DNA of 64,000 bases from Lentinula raphanica. Its lineage: Eukaryota; Basidiomycota; Agaricomycetes; Agaricales; Omphalotaceae. The DNA lies in the NCBI GenBank assembly GCA_027919835.1, contig JANVFP010000013.1, forward strand, positions 496,001-560,000. Direction: 5' to 3'. Each line of letters begins with the position of its first letter. The first letter of the stretch is position 1. The notes under the pieces were generated by a model. That model saw only the letters and a program-made list of their open reading frames with translations, was not told the DNA's origin and did no database searches. The position numbers and the translations under genes were made by a program. Shown piece after piece: positions 33,493-45,725 of the stretch.

Positions 33493-34193
33493 ATGCCTTC
33501 CCCATCTTTCATTTCCACCTTAACGAGCATATCCCAAATCAAATCTGCAAGGTCCTCTGCGGAATGTGCTAGCTTGATCATTCCGCGGCTCTACTTATCC
33601 GATTTCTCGACCGTCATGAACGAGGACACAATGTCGAACCTTGGTGTAACCCATGTTGTATCTGTCCTCGATTGGGCTCCGGAGTTTTTGGCCTCCATAC
33701 CGACACCACATAGACTGCACATCAGCCTTTCAGACCTGCCCACTTCAAACATTCTCCCGCATTTGGATACCACTACACAGTTCATTAAAGAAGCACTGGA
33801 GCAAAACGAGACAAACATAGTGCTGGTGCGTTATATGTTCATCTGTCAACTGCGATGCCTAATGTACACACGTCTCTGGTTATGCAGGTACATTGCTTCC
33901 AGGGTGTTAGCCGCAGTGCAACTGTGGTATGCGCATACCTCATCTCAACTGCGGGCATGACGGCAATGGAGTCAATCACCTTTGTGCAATCTAAGCGCAA
34001 GATAGTTTCGCCCAACAATGGCTTCAGGAAACAGCTCTCTTTGTATGCTGCTGGTGGTGCTCAAGGGAGCGCCGTGTTGAATGTTACAATGGCAGAACGA
34101 TCGTCTCGGAGTGCAGATGATATTGATCAAGCTGCAGAAAGGGTACAAGAGACCAAGGTAATTATTGCGACTTCTTCGGAATCCCCTTTGTAG
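33493..34193 (+). CDS. dual-specificity protein phosphatase
   Basis: Small cytosolic DUSP-type phosphatase for phospho-Tyr/Ser/Thr. Two exons (33493-33825 and 33888-34193) give 212 residues. The domain begins near residue 30 with IIPRLYLSDFSTV, has GVTHVVSVLDWAPEF and HRLHISLSDLPTSNI (the Asp here is a candidate general acid), and carries the P-loop HCFQGVSRSAT, which satisfies HCX5R(S/T). AYLISTAGMTAMESITFVQ and a closing GFRKQLSLY complete the fold. A GTAATT donor and TTTGTAG acceptor near the end allow a slightly different tail (to about 34220), so the last ~10 residues are uncertain. An open frame extends upstream, but without an ATG before 33493. No targeting domain; the substrate is unknown. 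Confidence 0.9.
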
Positions 34194-34512
34194 GAACGAA
34201 CCCGATCTCTATGCGGTCGATGATATTCTCGAGTGCTATTTATGAATACAGCATACGTCGTTTGCTTTTGGGTCAACAACCTTGAGTAGGTTGGGTTCAG
34301 GCTTCAGTATAGTATGCTCTCAGCTGGAGAAATTAATAAGCACTATCGTCACTGAGTAGTCACTGAGTATTTCTGACTCTTGCCGCGTGCTAGGTGCTTG
34401 CGCTTCCAAAGTACAACGAGGTCCAACGTTGCAACATTGAGCACTCGAAAGTACACGACTCAAAAGTGAATTGTGCACCGCCACACAACCTGTCTTCCAT
34501 CTTCAAAGGCTT
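34194..34512. other. tandem intergenic region
   Basis: About 320 bp between the phosphatase stop and the methyltransferase start. No feature recognised beyond presumed 3' UTR and promoter. Confidence 0.4.
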
Positions 34513-35597
34513 CATGGATATTTTGCCTGAGACGAACGATCTATACGGTACCAAGCAATATTGGTTTGTTCAGACTTCTCATTTCGCCTTCATAGACACC
34601 TTACTCATCAACTTGACGCGATCTATAATCAGGAATCAGAGATACGCTCTGTACGTGTCCTCTAGTACTACGCCAACAAACAACAGTTTGGCATCCTTTG
34701 GCATTCGTTCACCGAATACGTTACCAGCGAAGCCCAGGATGCCTCTTTCGACTGGTTCAAGTCATATTCAGAGATATCCGACATTCTTCGGAGCCTGATA
34801 CCAGACAAAAGCTCGAAGATACTCATGTTAGGATGCGGGAATTCCAAGTTGTCCCAAGACGTGCGTGTTTTGCTCTCACTACATGACCGAGCAAGGTGTG
34901 ACTGATGTAGACATCTATGGCCTAGATGTACGATGACGGTTATTCTCACATCGTGAATATCGACGTTAGTCCATACCAAGATACAACTGGCTGTTGATTG
35001 AACGACCGACAACTGCCTTTGCTGGATAGTATTCGTCCATCGTGATTGAAAACATGAAGCAACGACATAAAGAATCAAAACCTCAGATGAGTTGTGAGGC
35101 CCTCCGTAATAACCCGTTTCAAGCTCGAAGACCCTAATCAAGATATATAGGGCAAGAAATGGACGTTCGGGACCTCAAATTCGAGGACAATAGTTTTGAT
35201 GTCGCGATAGACAAGGGCACGATGGACGCGATGATGACTGTAAAAGGGGACATTTGGGTACGTGGAATAACACCTTCGTGAATACAGAACCTTGATATTC
35301 GCAAACCTTGATATTCACAACATACAGAATCCACCTCAGCAGGTCATTGATGATTGTACCAAAGAAGTCAGCGAAGTCATACGGTGCGCTATGATGCCAA
35401 GGACTGCTTCCTTCATTACTCCACTGAAGATCCCATCTGTCATTAGGACCCTTCGCAAGGGAACGGGTGTTTTCATATATCTGACCTTCGGCCAACCTCA
35501 TTTTCGAAAACGCTATCTGACTGTCCCCGGAACGACGCTAGAGATACGAGAGCTAGGCGAAGCCTTTCATTATTACCTATACATTTTGCGTACTTGA
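34513..35597 (+). CDS. SAM-dependent methyltransferase, EEF1A-lysine-methyltransferase-like
   Basis: Resembles the METTL13/EEF1AKMT4 type, which methylates lysines of translation elongation factor eEF1A; in this organism the substrate is an inference. The first exon encodes MDILPETNDLYGTKQYW. After one or more introns come SEAQDASFDWFKSYSEI and the SAM-binding motif I ILMLGCGNSKLSQDMYDDGY, followed by HIVNIDYSSIVIENMKQRH. WQEMDVRDLKFEDNSFDVAI, DKGTMDAMM, WNPPQQVIDDCTKEVSEVIR and FIYLTFGQPHFRKRYL follow in family order, ending AFHYYLYILRT. At least five introns are supported by the frame. The joint between the first exon and SEAQDASF is unclear because the usual DERY-like link cannot be spliced neatly, so one exon there may be misread. 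Its stop lies only 35 bp from that of NDUFAF7. Confidence 0.86.
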
Positions 35598-35632
35598 TGA
35601 TAATCGACGCCCTTTAACTATAAGTATTCCCA

Positions 35633-37351
35633 TCAAAACAAAAACTTCACATTCTTGTAGAAATCCAACATTGGATTTTCTCCATTTCGCAGAACGGTCC
35701 GACCAAGGTCTGCGTACGTTTCTAAAAACTCTGCGTGTCTGAACACGCTGGACATCCGTTCACCAACAGGAAGCCCACTTGCTGAAGAAACTCCATCGAG
35801 GGGACTCCTGCGGTTGAGATCTGGTGACTGATGTGAGGAGAAAAAGTCTGTCCCTAGGGCAATTGAGTTGACACTGGGTGCCAATGGGGTCGAGCGATCA
35901 GGGATGAGGTCCGAGGGTTGTGTAGACTGGGTCGAAGGTTGAGACAATATATACTCATACATATCTCTCAGGCGCTCGAAATGAGTCGGGAAGAAAATAT
36001 CGAATGCACCTTGATGGACGAGCATTGTTTCACAAGCCACCATAGTATTTTGCACCCTTGTCTGGACCACTGGTGCGTTCACACCTGGGATGGTGTCTGA
36101 CAAGCTATAGAAGTCCGAGAGCAGAAGTCGATGACGAGGGAAATGATTTCGGAGGGTCCGTAGAAGATCCAGAAGTCGAGTAGGGATGTATTCTTCTTGG
36201 GACATATTGGCAGCGAAAGGGAGGTTTCGGTAAAGGCGCCGTAGAAAGGGAAATTTGCGAAAGCCGCTTGCGATGGGCAAAGGGTGGCCTAGCTTTTGGC
36301 GTAAGTCGAGGAGGGACCTCATAAGGGGATCATTCAGCTGGGTGTATATCGTGTCGAATTCTCCTTGGCTATCAATGGTAACGTAACCTTGATATGGCTC
36401 GAGAGTGTCAAGGTTATAGCGAACGACATCGTGCGCAAAGTTGTCCTTTCCGAAACAGCCAATTTAGGAACATCCTGTATGAGACAAGGCATGATGATAC
36501 TCACCACGACCTCCATAGCCAGGAAAAAGCACGGGGCTGGCTCTCGGCTGTTCCAATGGAAGATACTCTTGTGTATAACCTTCACACCGGGATGTGCCCG
36601 ACGAAGCTTCCCCCTCTGTTTCTGCGCGAGGTTGTCACTGATTTCGATTATTGTGTACCGCGTCCTGTCGTAGACAGAAGGATAGTGCAGGCGTAGAAAG
36701 TCGAGGATGTTCATAGCTAATGTCCCGTTGCCTGCTCCAATCTCGTAGATGATAAAATCCTCATACGGGAAGTATTTGAGTAGATATTCGGAAACTAGGC
36801 ATTGAGCAATGGCTTCTCCATACCACGGCTAACTTAGACAGGTCAATACTGCAGGAATGAACCGATTCATGTGTATTCATACGCACCTTGAAGAGCTCCG
36901 TTGGAGTATGCCACAGTTGTCTCTGTGCCTCGTATGCTGCGTATCGTTTGGTCACCACGACATCGAATTCCGCTGGATCTCTGATAGCAGAAAAATCGAC
37001 CGGACGTTCATCCCAGTCGAAAATGGTCGCCTGCTTGGAAAAGTATCCGTAATTGGGATTATAAAGCGAATCCTCGATGAAGTCCCGGACGAGCATTTTC
37101 ACGCCGCGCGGTGGACGAGTATATTTCTCCAGGTCATTGGCAGTGACGAGGTTGAATGTGGATGAGTCTTCAGTTGCAGAAGAATTGAACAGGGAAGATC
37201 TATTGTAGTTCCATTTGTCCTCGTGCTCTTCTGGTGGTCCTCCCTTTTGACGACGCGCTGAAGCCGCGTTTGTAGATGTAGAGAAGTGTGCAATTCTTCT
37301 AGAGAGCAGTGGAGTCCATCTTCTCAATGTACTGCTTCTAGCAGAAAGCAT
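35633..37351 (-). CDS. NDUFAF7-like mitochondrial protein arginine methyltransferase
   Basis: NDUFAF7 dimethylates an arginine of the complex I subunit NDUFS2 and is needed for early complex I assembly. The start ATG 37351 gives a mitochondrial targeting peptide rich in Arg/Ser (MLSARSSTLRRWTPLLSRR). Then VKMLVRDFIEDSLYNPNYGYF leads to the family's GYF signature, with PTELFKPWYGEAIAQ spanning an intron. SAM motif I is YEIGAGNGTLAMNIL. YTIIEISDNLAQKQR, FLAMEVVDNFAHDVV, an unusual insertion-rich region around SQPSTQ, and the end FRHAEFLETYADLGRTV and FYKNVKFLF follow. At least three introns. Organisms that keep this gene normally keep respiratory complex I, which fits a filamentous basidiomycete. 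Divergent from the CLC gene with only 85 bp between ATGs. Confidence 0.92.
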
Positions 37352-37436
37352 ATAAGCCAATGGTGAATGTAGAAATATACACGGGCGCTTGTACAACTAT
37401 CTTGAGAGGCTTTGAGCGCTTACCACAATTGTTTTC
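37352..37436. promoter_or_regulatory. 85-bp bidirectional promoter, NDUFAF7 / CLC
   Basis: Only 85 bp separate the two divergent start codons, so the 5' UTRs are very short or the promoters overlap coding sequence. No TATA motif seen. Confidence 0.5.
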
Positions 37437-40400
37437 ATGTCCGGTCACCATCATCCACAAGAATCTTGGGAATCCTGGAATTCAAGAGAGTCAGAGACCA
37501 TTCGAGAACAAGAAGCCTTCGAACTTGGCGAAAATGGTAACCTTCAAGGCAGTATATCGAAAGGTTTCATGAAATATAGAGATGGTAGCTCTATCGACTG
37601 GTTGCACGAGGAAGCCCTCGAACGTGAACGGGACCATTTGAAGAAGTCACAGAAGAGTATTCGTAGCTTGCTGTCTATTTGGGCGGACTCTGCGCGTGTG
37701 TGGCTGGTGGTGATAGCGACAGGGATTGGGATCGGTGTGGCAGGGGCATGGTTGGACGTTCTGGTCAAATGGTTCGTACAACCCATTTATGTGCTCCGCG
37801 ACCAATTGACTTGAGCTTTTGAGGCTCTCAGGCTAGGGGATCTACGTGAAGGGCGCTGTCAAGAAGGCATATTCTATAACCAAGTCTCATGTTGCAGCGG
37901 GCTGGACCGTACGTGTTGCCTTTGGTGCTCGATCTATTGTATCTGACATTGCCGCAGCTGGAGAGTTTTGCACCGACTGGCAGACCTGGAGCGAATACTT
38001 CAACATACGGAAAATTCTCGCGCAGTCCCTACTACAATCATCTATCTATGTAACATTGGCAGTAGGTCTTTCGGTAGTCAAGCTCGATCTGGGAAATTCA
38101 AATCCGACACTTGTGACAGGTACTATTCGCTGGAACTGCTGCTTTCTTAGTCAATGCATATGCACCTTAGTATGTCGCCTGCTCCATACATTGACTCCTC
38201 TGTTGTGACCAATGTGCAGTGCGTTTCATACAGGAAGTAAGGTGCTCTTCAATGACCATATCTCTTTCTAATCTGTTGCACCAGTCCCCGAAATCAAAGC
38301 TGTAAGCTTAGGTGAAATTTCCCGAATGTAGTCTTGACACGAGTAACTCTAGATTCTCGGCGGCTATGTTTTCGACGCTTTCCTCACCCCATGGACTCTC
38401 CTTATCAAAGCTCTCGGATTGGCACTTGCAGTAGCTTCTGGGTTATCACTCGGAAAGGAAGTGAGTATACAGAGCATACCCTATGATTACTCTTTTATTT
38501 ATTCGAGACAAGGGCCCTCTGGTACATGTAGCTTGTTGCATGGCATATATGTTCTCTCGGTTCTTCAAGCAATTTAAACATAGTGAAGGTACACAGTACA
38601 GTGTCACACTAACCTCTTATTCTCAACCTGATCCCGAGCCCTCAGCTCAGAAGCGTAAACTACTAGCCGCTGCAGCGGCAGCTGGTGTGTCGGTCGCCTT
38701 CGGAAGTCCACTCGGTGGAGTTATATTTTGTCTGGAAGGTTCGTGATCAGTGATCGCCCTTTCGTCCTTATCCCTGCAACCCAATTTCTTATCCTTCAGA
38801 ACTGGACACTTTTGCCCTTGAATCGGACGTGATGTGGCGAGGATTTGTGGCATCCGCTATAGCCGCTGTGTCGCTACAATACATTGACCCCTTCGGAACC
38901 TCAAAGCTGGTTCTCTTTCAAGTAGGTTCTATCATTGTTCATCGGGAAGATAAATGACGAGGAGAACTTAGGTGACTAGTGGAGGAGATACTTGGAGGGC
39001 CTTCGAATTAGTGAGTTGTTGTTTACTCCGACATTGGGGGAAAGAGATAATCTCGATGTTGACCGCTATGCATATGTAGATTCCGTGGCTGACACTTGGT
39101 GTCATTGGGGTGTGTATCTAGGAGGCCTACCGTCCTTCCATATCATCTAACTCTTCTTGTATCCACCAGGGCGTCCTCGGGTCATTTCTTATTAAACTCA
39201 ACGTTGATATTGCGCTCTATCGAAGGAACAGCATTCTCAACGAATATCCTATACTGGAGGTAGCTACAGTTAGTGCCATCACAGCCGCCATAGCCTATCT
39301 TGTTGTCTTCACCCGGTCCGTATTCAGAATATTCTATATTCTCTGAGAACGAGTTTGACTTTCATCCCTTATTGTAGCGTGCAGTCGTCGGAGCTAGTCG
39401 CAAATTTATTTCAGGAGTGTGACCCTGCAAGAGGCGATTATCATGGCTTATGCAAGTTAGTCCTCGTCATTCACATGCTCGTCGATGAACTCTTGCTAAA
39501 ATATCACCTTATCAGCCCGACAGCGATGTGGGAAAATGTCTTCCTGCTCCTTATTTCAGCAGCCATAAAACTGGTCCTCACTGCATGGACGTTTGGAATG
39601 ATGGTGAGTTGTGCTCGAGAAGCGTTTCAGCGACGCCGTAGTTGAAGACTTGATGTGATCAGGTTCCTGCTGGTATCTTCTTGCCTACCATTGCTATAGG
39701 TGCTTGTATCGGACGTGCCGTTGGAATATTGACGTGAGTGATGGGATATAGTTTACGATACATGATGATGTTTATTGACCTTTGCTCACACAAGTCAGTC
39801 AATCCAAACTGCCTATCCCAAAGCATGGCTTTTTCTATCTTGCCCTCCGGATCCCACTGTACGATGCGTGTCACCTGGTTTCTACTCTGTCATAGGAGCG
39901 TCGGCGATGTTAGGCGGTGTGACGCGAATGACTGGTGAGTAGCCATCATCGCATTACGATGATACTGACTTTCAGTATCAAGTTTCTCTTGTGGTGATAC
40001 TTTTTGAAGTGAGTACTTGCTTAGGCGGGCCTTGTCGTGCCACAATTTGTGGATGGATAACGGTAGTTTACTGTCCTTGAATCCAGCTCACCGGCGCCCT
40101 ATCTCATGTGCTACCAATCATGGTCGGCGTTATGACTGCCAAATGGGTCGGGGATGCGCTCGGGAGGGATGGAATATACAATGTCTGGATTGCTATGAGA
40201 CAATATCCTTTCATCCCCCCAGTTGATTACAACGATAGGGGGAAAATAGCTGCGGATGCAATGAGACCTTTCGGGATGCTGGTCAAGATTCAGGAAGGAC
40301 AATCAACTTTGGGTGACATCGGTATGTGATATCAAACGTTGTTCACGTTCATAATTATATTCTTTTCTGCAGAAACTTTGACCAAAACACACGAGTTTCA

Positions 40401-40885
40401 TGGATTTCCTGTAGTTCGGGGAAGGGACCTGGTAGGATATGCGACCCGCGACAAACTTTTATCGTTCCTCAGTTAGTTGAGCAGTCCAAACAAGTTGTTC
40501 AGTGAATGATCATGTTTTCCATTCACAGGTCTCCATATCTCCACGCAGACAAAAGATAAGAAGTGTAGATTCTTCTCCACAAGACAAAAGTTATCTCTGA
40601 CTGCCGAAAACGAGCTTGATCTTACTTCTTGCCTGGAAAATTCCATCCTTCATCTTCGCAAAGAAGTACCCCAAGCGTTGGTCGTGCGCATGTTTCAGAA
40701 GATGGTGAGTGTTGGTGTTGTATTTTTCTTGCTTGAAGCTGAGGTTGTCATAGAATCTGCATCAAATTCTGTTTACTTATCGGGGACAACTTGATGGAAT
40801 GTTGACCAAAGCCGATGTGGTTGGTCTGCTGAATGCACATTTTCCTCGCACAGGTGCACTTGGCAATCAAGGGAAGGTAGCATGA
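37437..40885 (+). CDS. CLC-family voltage-gated chloride channel / exchanger
   Basis: Chloride transport protein of Golgi, vacuolar or plasma membrane, related to yeast Gef1. Roughly 17 short exons. The N-terminus is soluble (MSGHHHPQESWESWNSRE), then WLVVIATGIGIGVAGAWLDV begins the membrane part. The selectivity motifs are visible: HTGIPEIKAIL takes the place of GSGIP, GKEGPLVHVA carries the gating/proton glutamate, and PAGIFLPTIAIGACIGRAVG is the GxFxP motif. LLAAAAAAGVSVAFGSPLGG and MLGGVTRMTVSLVVILFELTG complete the pore. Two CBS domains follow: one around DAMRPFGMLVKIQEGQSTLGD and HEFHGFPVVRGRDLVGY, the other near QALVVRMFQKMNLHQILFTYRGQLDGMLTKADVVG. The gating glutamate suggests a Cl-/H+ exchanger, but this is not decisive. 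The GSG-to-HTG change is worth checking. End assigned at the TGA of 40883-40885. Confidence 0.93.
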
Positions 40886-41291
40886 ATGATGTTTTGGTTG
40901 AGTTGAACCATATTGTACATTGTCGCGACTTTTCGTGCCACACTGAGCTCAAGAAACAGCTCGAGGGATAATCGATGATCTGGAGCAGGATGTATCAGGG
41001 GGACCTGCTGATCATATCTCGAGCCAGCGGGACCATCGACAGACTACTTTTAAGATACAAAATTACTAGTAATTGAAACCATTGGATGTTCAGCATACAG
41101 GAAGTAGTATACTACAGATAGTACTAAGTATCGTGAGTAGGTAGTTTGCAAATCAAAACCAGGTTTGGCAGTGCGCCTGCCTCCAGGCGCATAATTCCAA
41201 ACCCTAACCTTGCTGAATCACATTCTAAGTCATACGCTTACTCAGACTGTACATCAATTCAAACTGAATCCTTTCTTCAACTTGCTTCATC
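40886..41291. other. tandem intergenic region
   Basis: About 400 bp between the CLC and PHF5 genes. Nothing recognised except presumed 3' UTR and promoter. Confidence 0.4.
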
Positions 41292-41901
41292 ATGTCCAAG
41301 CACCATCCAGGTATGCTGCTCTTTTATCTGAGCAGATCTCTCTACTGAACCTCTACTGCTCAGATCTCATAATGTGTCGGAGACAACCGGGAATCGGTAA
41401 GTCGAACGTTTACTTGTGTTTACCTTCTTGTTGACTCGTCTTCGTATAGCTATCGGACGTCTTTGCGAAAAATGCGATGGAAAATGGTGAGAACATACAT
41501 TGTTACTGTGTCTCCAGGACCGGCTGACCTCGAATACGTTCTTCAACAGCCCGGTATGCGATTCTTACGTCCGTCCAGAGACTTTGGTACGCATCTGCGA
41601 CGAGTGTAATTTTGGTACTTATGGAGGTCGATGCATCATCTGTGGCTCACCCGGTAATCTTGCTCCATTCTCTTGATCATTTCTGCTGACACATTGTTCC
41701 CTGAACAGGAATATCCGATGCGTACTATTGCGCTGAGTGTACAAGACTGGAGAAGGACCGCGACGGTTGTCCTAAGATTGTCAACCTTGGTGCAAGTCGG
41801 ACGGATCTATTCTATGAGCGCCGACGTCTAGGTACGCGATATCTCAACAGAATTAGGTTGCTTGTCTGAATATGGAATGTACAGGATTTAAGAAAGGATA
41901 G
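41292..41901 (+). CDS. RDS3: PHF5A/Rds3, SF3b complex zinc-finger subunit
   Basis: Component of the SF3b part of the U2 snRNP, which recognises the intron branch point. The 110-residue protein is nearly invariant in eukaryotes and is all present: [20 protein letters not shown], then [58 protein letters not shown] and [21 protein letters not shown]. The Cys pairs form the interlaced zinc fingers. The coding sequence is cut into six exons, the first of 19 nt (41292-41310) and the last encoding only GFKKG. It is a useful internal check on splice rules here: donors GTATGC, GTAAGT, GTGAGA, GTAATC and GTACGC are all used. Convergent with the PB1/ZZ gene. Confidence 0.98.
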
Positions 41902-42059
41902 TGTCAAATTTTGCGCATAGGCAACTTCCATCACATATTGTTTGTCTATATCTCGAACCCACACCTTGCTTCCACACTGATCCTACACCAAAAGATAACA
42001 TTGCTTATGAACATAATTCAAGATATGATCTATAACCCCGAGGCTAATTGGAAGTGTAA

Positions 42060-45000
42060 ACTTGATAGCTAAGGAGCGGAACGGGATTCTCCATATCGAC
42101 CAACGTTTTCCTATTCCAATGTCAGCGGTCAGCAGAGTGTATTAAATGATCATCACGGTTGACATACTTCAGATTTTGCATATTAACCTGAGTAGATTGC
42201 CTTCAGGTCCTAACACTACTAGTAAGACTTTCGAACTCACCAGCGCTTTGAGAACCAAAAAGATGTGAGTGTCATTGTGGGTATCCACTGACTCGCAGGT
42301 GCTGCACAAATCTTTGCCGCAATATGCACAATGAAACCATGCACCTTGTATCTTGGTGACACAGCAATCACAGTACACCTTAGGATGTATTATTGAGGCT
42401 AGATAGCCTGAGCAGCTTTTGAGTTATGGTCATAGAACAGTAACATGCGCACCTGTAGGGTTCCCTATGTCATATACTGCAGATGAAGGCCCCACCGGCA
42501 TTTTGTAGCTTTCAGACGTTGACCTTGAGTGATGATAGCGTTTGTATGTGAAACACTCACAGCTCAGGTGCTATTGGGACACTGGATTTGATGGGCTGAT
42601 CCACTGGCCTAGGTAGCTTGAAAAATGCGTGCATGGGATTATGCACAGTGTATGATACTTCCTCGCAAGAGGAGCACTGCAGCGACATTGAGAGGGACAT
42701 ATAGCAAAGAAGGATTCGAAGAATTTACCAGGTTGTATCCTGACTGGATAGCGGGGCAATTTGCACATTGATATCTGACCCCGGTTATGAGCTGCTCGGA
42801 AATCAACAATGAGCAAGCTGGAAGTATGAACAACACCGAGAACTCACAAGTTTACACGCGTCGCAAGCGATTCCATGATTCTCATTGTCAGGTTCAGAAG
42901 TATGCATGTTACCAATCCCAATCACTGTTCGATCGTATTCCGATGTTGCTTTGGAGTAATTGTAGCGGTTTTGGTTTGCATCTTCCAAATTCCATTGACT
43001 TCTTGCTTTTATAGTGAGAGATTGAACCTGCAGCGCAGCAAGAGTCAGTATGGATAGAGAAAGGGATATAGTTTTCACAGTCTTACTTTGTCACTAGGCA
43101 AAGGACGTGGGATCTGAACGACATGAGAAGCGAATACCACACCCAGGGCAATAGTTTGAACGCTACCTTGAGAACGGCATGCGAAGACACATGTCCACCT
43201 TCTGCAGAACTGATGTTCCCAGGAAGCCCGTTGGTCTCACAGTCTGAACATATATTGACTTCGTCTTCAGTGCACTCTATGCAGCGGAAAAGAGCCCCCA
43301 CTATCTCTGTGCAACAACTGCAATCATTCGAAGGATGAGTTTTGAAAGCTGATGAAATACGACCGAACTTACTGGATACATTTAATCCCTGAGTGAACGT
43401 TGGCTTTGCGAGCATGAGCGAATGGCAAGCGAGAAAAGAATTGCGCTTACACTCTTCCCCATCAAGATCTGCCATATAATGAAGCAGCTCAGAATCACTG
43501 AACGAGCGCGCAAATTTTCTTCTAAGCACCAGGAATGCATGTGAAGGATGGCGTTCATGTACTTGGCTGATTGATATAACGCGTGAGCCTTTGCAGTAGA
43601 AAAAACAGCCAAGATAACGCTACCTACCTATAACATGCAAGACAGAGTTGATAGTCTCGACATGAGGCGCATTTGTACATCTTGTTGCTGTTTGTGGAAG
43701 TTTTGGCTTCACAAGCAGAGCAAGCTTCTGCAAAGGTGTGATCTAGGATGAAAATATCAGCGTGGTAGAGAACTGGATATGTAGAGGGATTCTGACCGGA
43801 GTCGGTCCATCCATGATGGCCCAGAATTTCTCTATAAATGCATGCCTCCTTTGACCTTTGTGTTTGGGGGCAGCTCTGTTCCGTTGAGCAGAGGCATATC
43901 CCGTAGAAGAAGAAGAAGACGACGACGAAAAAGTACTCCCAGTTGGAGAAAAATCTGCTTCGTTGGTATTCTGACTATCCAGAGCGTGTTTGAGGCCTGT
44001 TTCTTCGATACAATTTGAACAGAGTTCATATCCGGTCTCTCTCCGATTCGATAGCACAGGCGGAGGCACCAAGGTTGCTGAAGAAGGGCTTGCACTTGGT
44101 TGGGGTAATGGTCTGCGATGAATCAACTGAGTTTCGACAAATGTTTTGGAGGACGATGAGAAAGTAGGAGATGAGGAAGGATACACATTGGTACGATGCC
44201 CAGTAGGAGGATATGTGAGCTGCGGGGATATATCCCGACTTTTACCCTTGTTGGACGAAGTCGGAGATGATGTGTGCGAAGCAGGCTCCTTCTCACCGCA
44301 GCTTTCGCAAACATATTTAGGGAATTCGCCAACTGAGAGGCCGCAACCTGAACAAGTCGTAATATCCTCTTCGCGCGGAGGAGGAGGAGGTATGCCTGAG
44401 TCCTCTAGGAATTCTGAGGGAATGCTATCGAAGGAGGGGCCGGAATGATGTATATGTGTTTTGGTAGCTAGCTGCTGTCGTTGCTCCTCAAGCCAATATA
44501 AGTCTCTTGATTTAGGACGTCGATCACCAAGCCCGCCGGTGATGCTAGGATCCACTTCAAATGCTCTATCCTCAAATTCAGCAGTTTGAGAACGAGAAAT
44601 TCGGGCCTCATAAAAGTAATTTCCTGTCGGGTCCTGCTGCAATTCGGACAAATCGGACAAATCATCCCCTTCCTCCACCGACGCGGACGAAGCGGACGAA
44701 ACAGAGATGACACCCTGATTCAATCGCGCGCGCTTGTTCTGGTACTTTAACCAAGCAGGAGATATTGAGGGATGACATTCCGAGTCAGCTTGTTCCCTTA
44801 AAAGTTCGAAGACATGATTCGAAGCAGAGTCACCATTGGAATCAGAGAATGGATCTCGGTCCTGCTGGGCTGAATTCGGAGCAAGCCTAGTGGAGCTGCT
44901 AAGGACATCCCAGGAGGGTTCACCAGGAAGCTCTGAAGCGCGGTCGGGCAATGATGATAATTCCAGGGAACGAGCCGAGAGTCGCCTTGTGTCCCCACTG

Positions 45001-45566
45001 TTGACAGTGACGTTGTCGTCCTCATGATCTCCGGCACCGTTGAACGAAGACAATCGTTCGCTCGAATGTCCGATGCCATTGCTATGTTCAATTTCCCAAT
45101 CGCGATCGTCGGTGCTAAACAGTGAACCGTTGTCGGACAGACTAACGTCGTATTCGACTTCGATTCGTAGACGGATGGTTATCTTTTTGCTACTTCCAAA
45201 ACTGCGTCCAGAGAGGACGGAGGAAGCAGAAGAAGAGACAGAAGAACCACCATCTCCGGAACTACGAAAGTAGTTTATGGCCTCGGTGATATTGCTATCA
45301 GACGAAATCTTGGATGTTTCATTATCGTCGTCCTCGTAGAGAATATCGAAAGTGGAGTCATATAACGAGAAGCATTGAGCAATCTATGATAAAAGCGTTT
45401 ATTCTTTGGAAGGGATATACACTGATTACGCATCGCACACCTTTTCCCGTAAACGATGGTATGTACACCTCTGAGCTGAATCGTAGCTTATCTTCTTGCG
45501 ATTCCCGTTGAATGTACATTTCACAGCCAATGGTTTATTTGGATTATTGCTGTTGACTGCATCCAT
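42060..45566 (-). CDS. PB1 and multi-ZZ zinc-finger protein, NBR1/p62-like autophagy receptor
   Basis: Resembles selective-autophagy receptors of the NBR1/SQSTM1 type. Exon 1 (ATG 45566) gives MDAVNSNNPNKPLAVKC and TFNGNRKKISYDSA; exon 2 continues CFSLYDSTFDILYEDDD and SDSNITEAINYFRSSG. Together they form an N-terminal PB1 domain with an acidic OPCA-like segment and a basic RKK patch. About 400 disordered Ser-rich residues follow. ZZ-type zinc fingers come next: TTCSGCGLSVGEFPKYVCESC with ELCSNC; CSACEAKTSTNSNKMYKCASC with QLCLAC; CSCCTEIVGALFRCIECTED with NICSDCE; IACDACK with YQCANCPAIQSGYNL; and YCDCCVTKIQGAWFHCAYCG with DLCSTCES and a terminal H...H. HPSHAFLVLR links follow the ZZ units as in NBR1. 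The 3' end is uncertain (about 42060). No FW (NBR1) domain was found after the last ZZ. Exact internal exons are approximate. Confidence 0.8.
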
Positions 45567-45725
45567 CGGTATCGAGTTCAGTGAAGAAAGGTGAACATGA
45601 TCACATTAGAGTTTGCGCAGTCCTTACTAATGTTTAGACGCCCTTGAATTATCCGTCCGTAATACTTAGTAAGAGACAACGACCTCCTCCGGTATTTCAT
45701 CGAGCATACAACTCAAGATCTAATA

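Noticed and set aside
34394..34798. 134-codon ORF before the methyltransferase
   Set aside because: Only the part from MDILPETNDLYGTKQYW fits the family; the rest is 5' flank and intron sequence.
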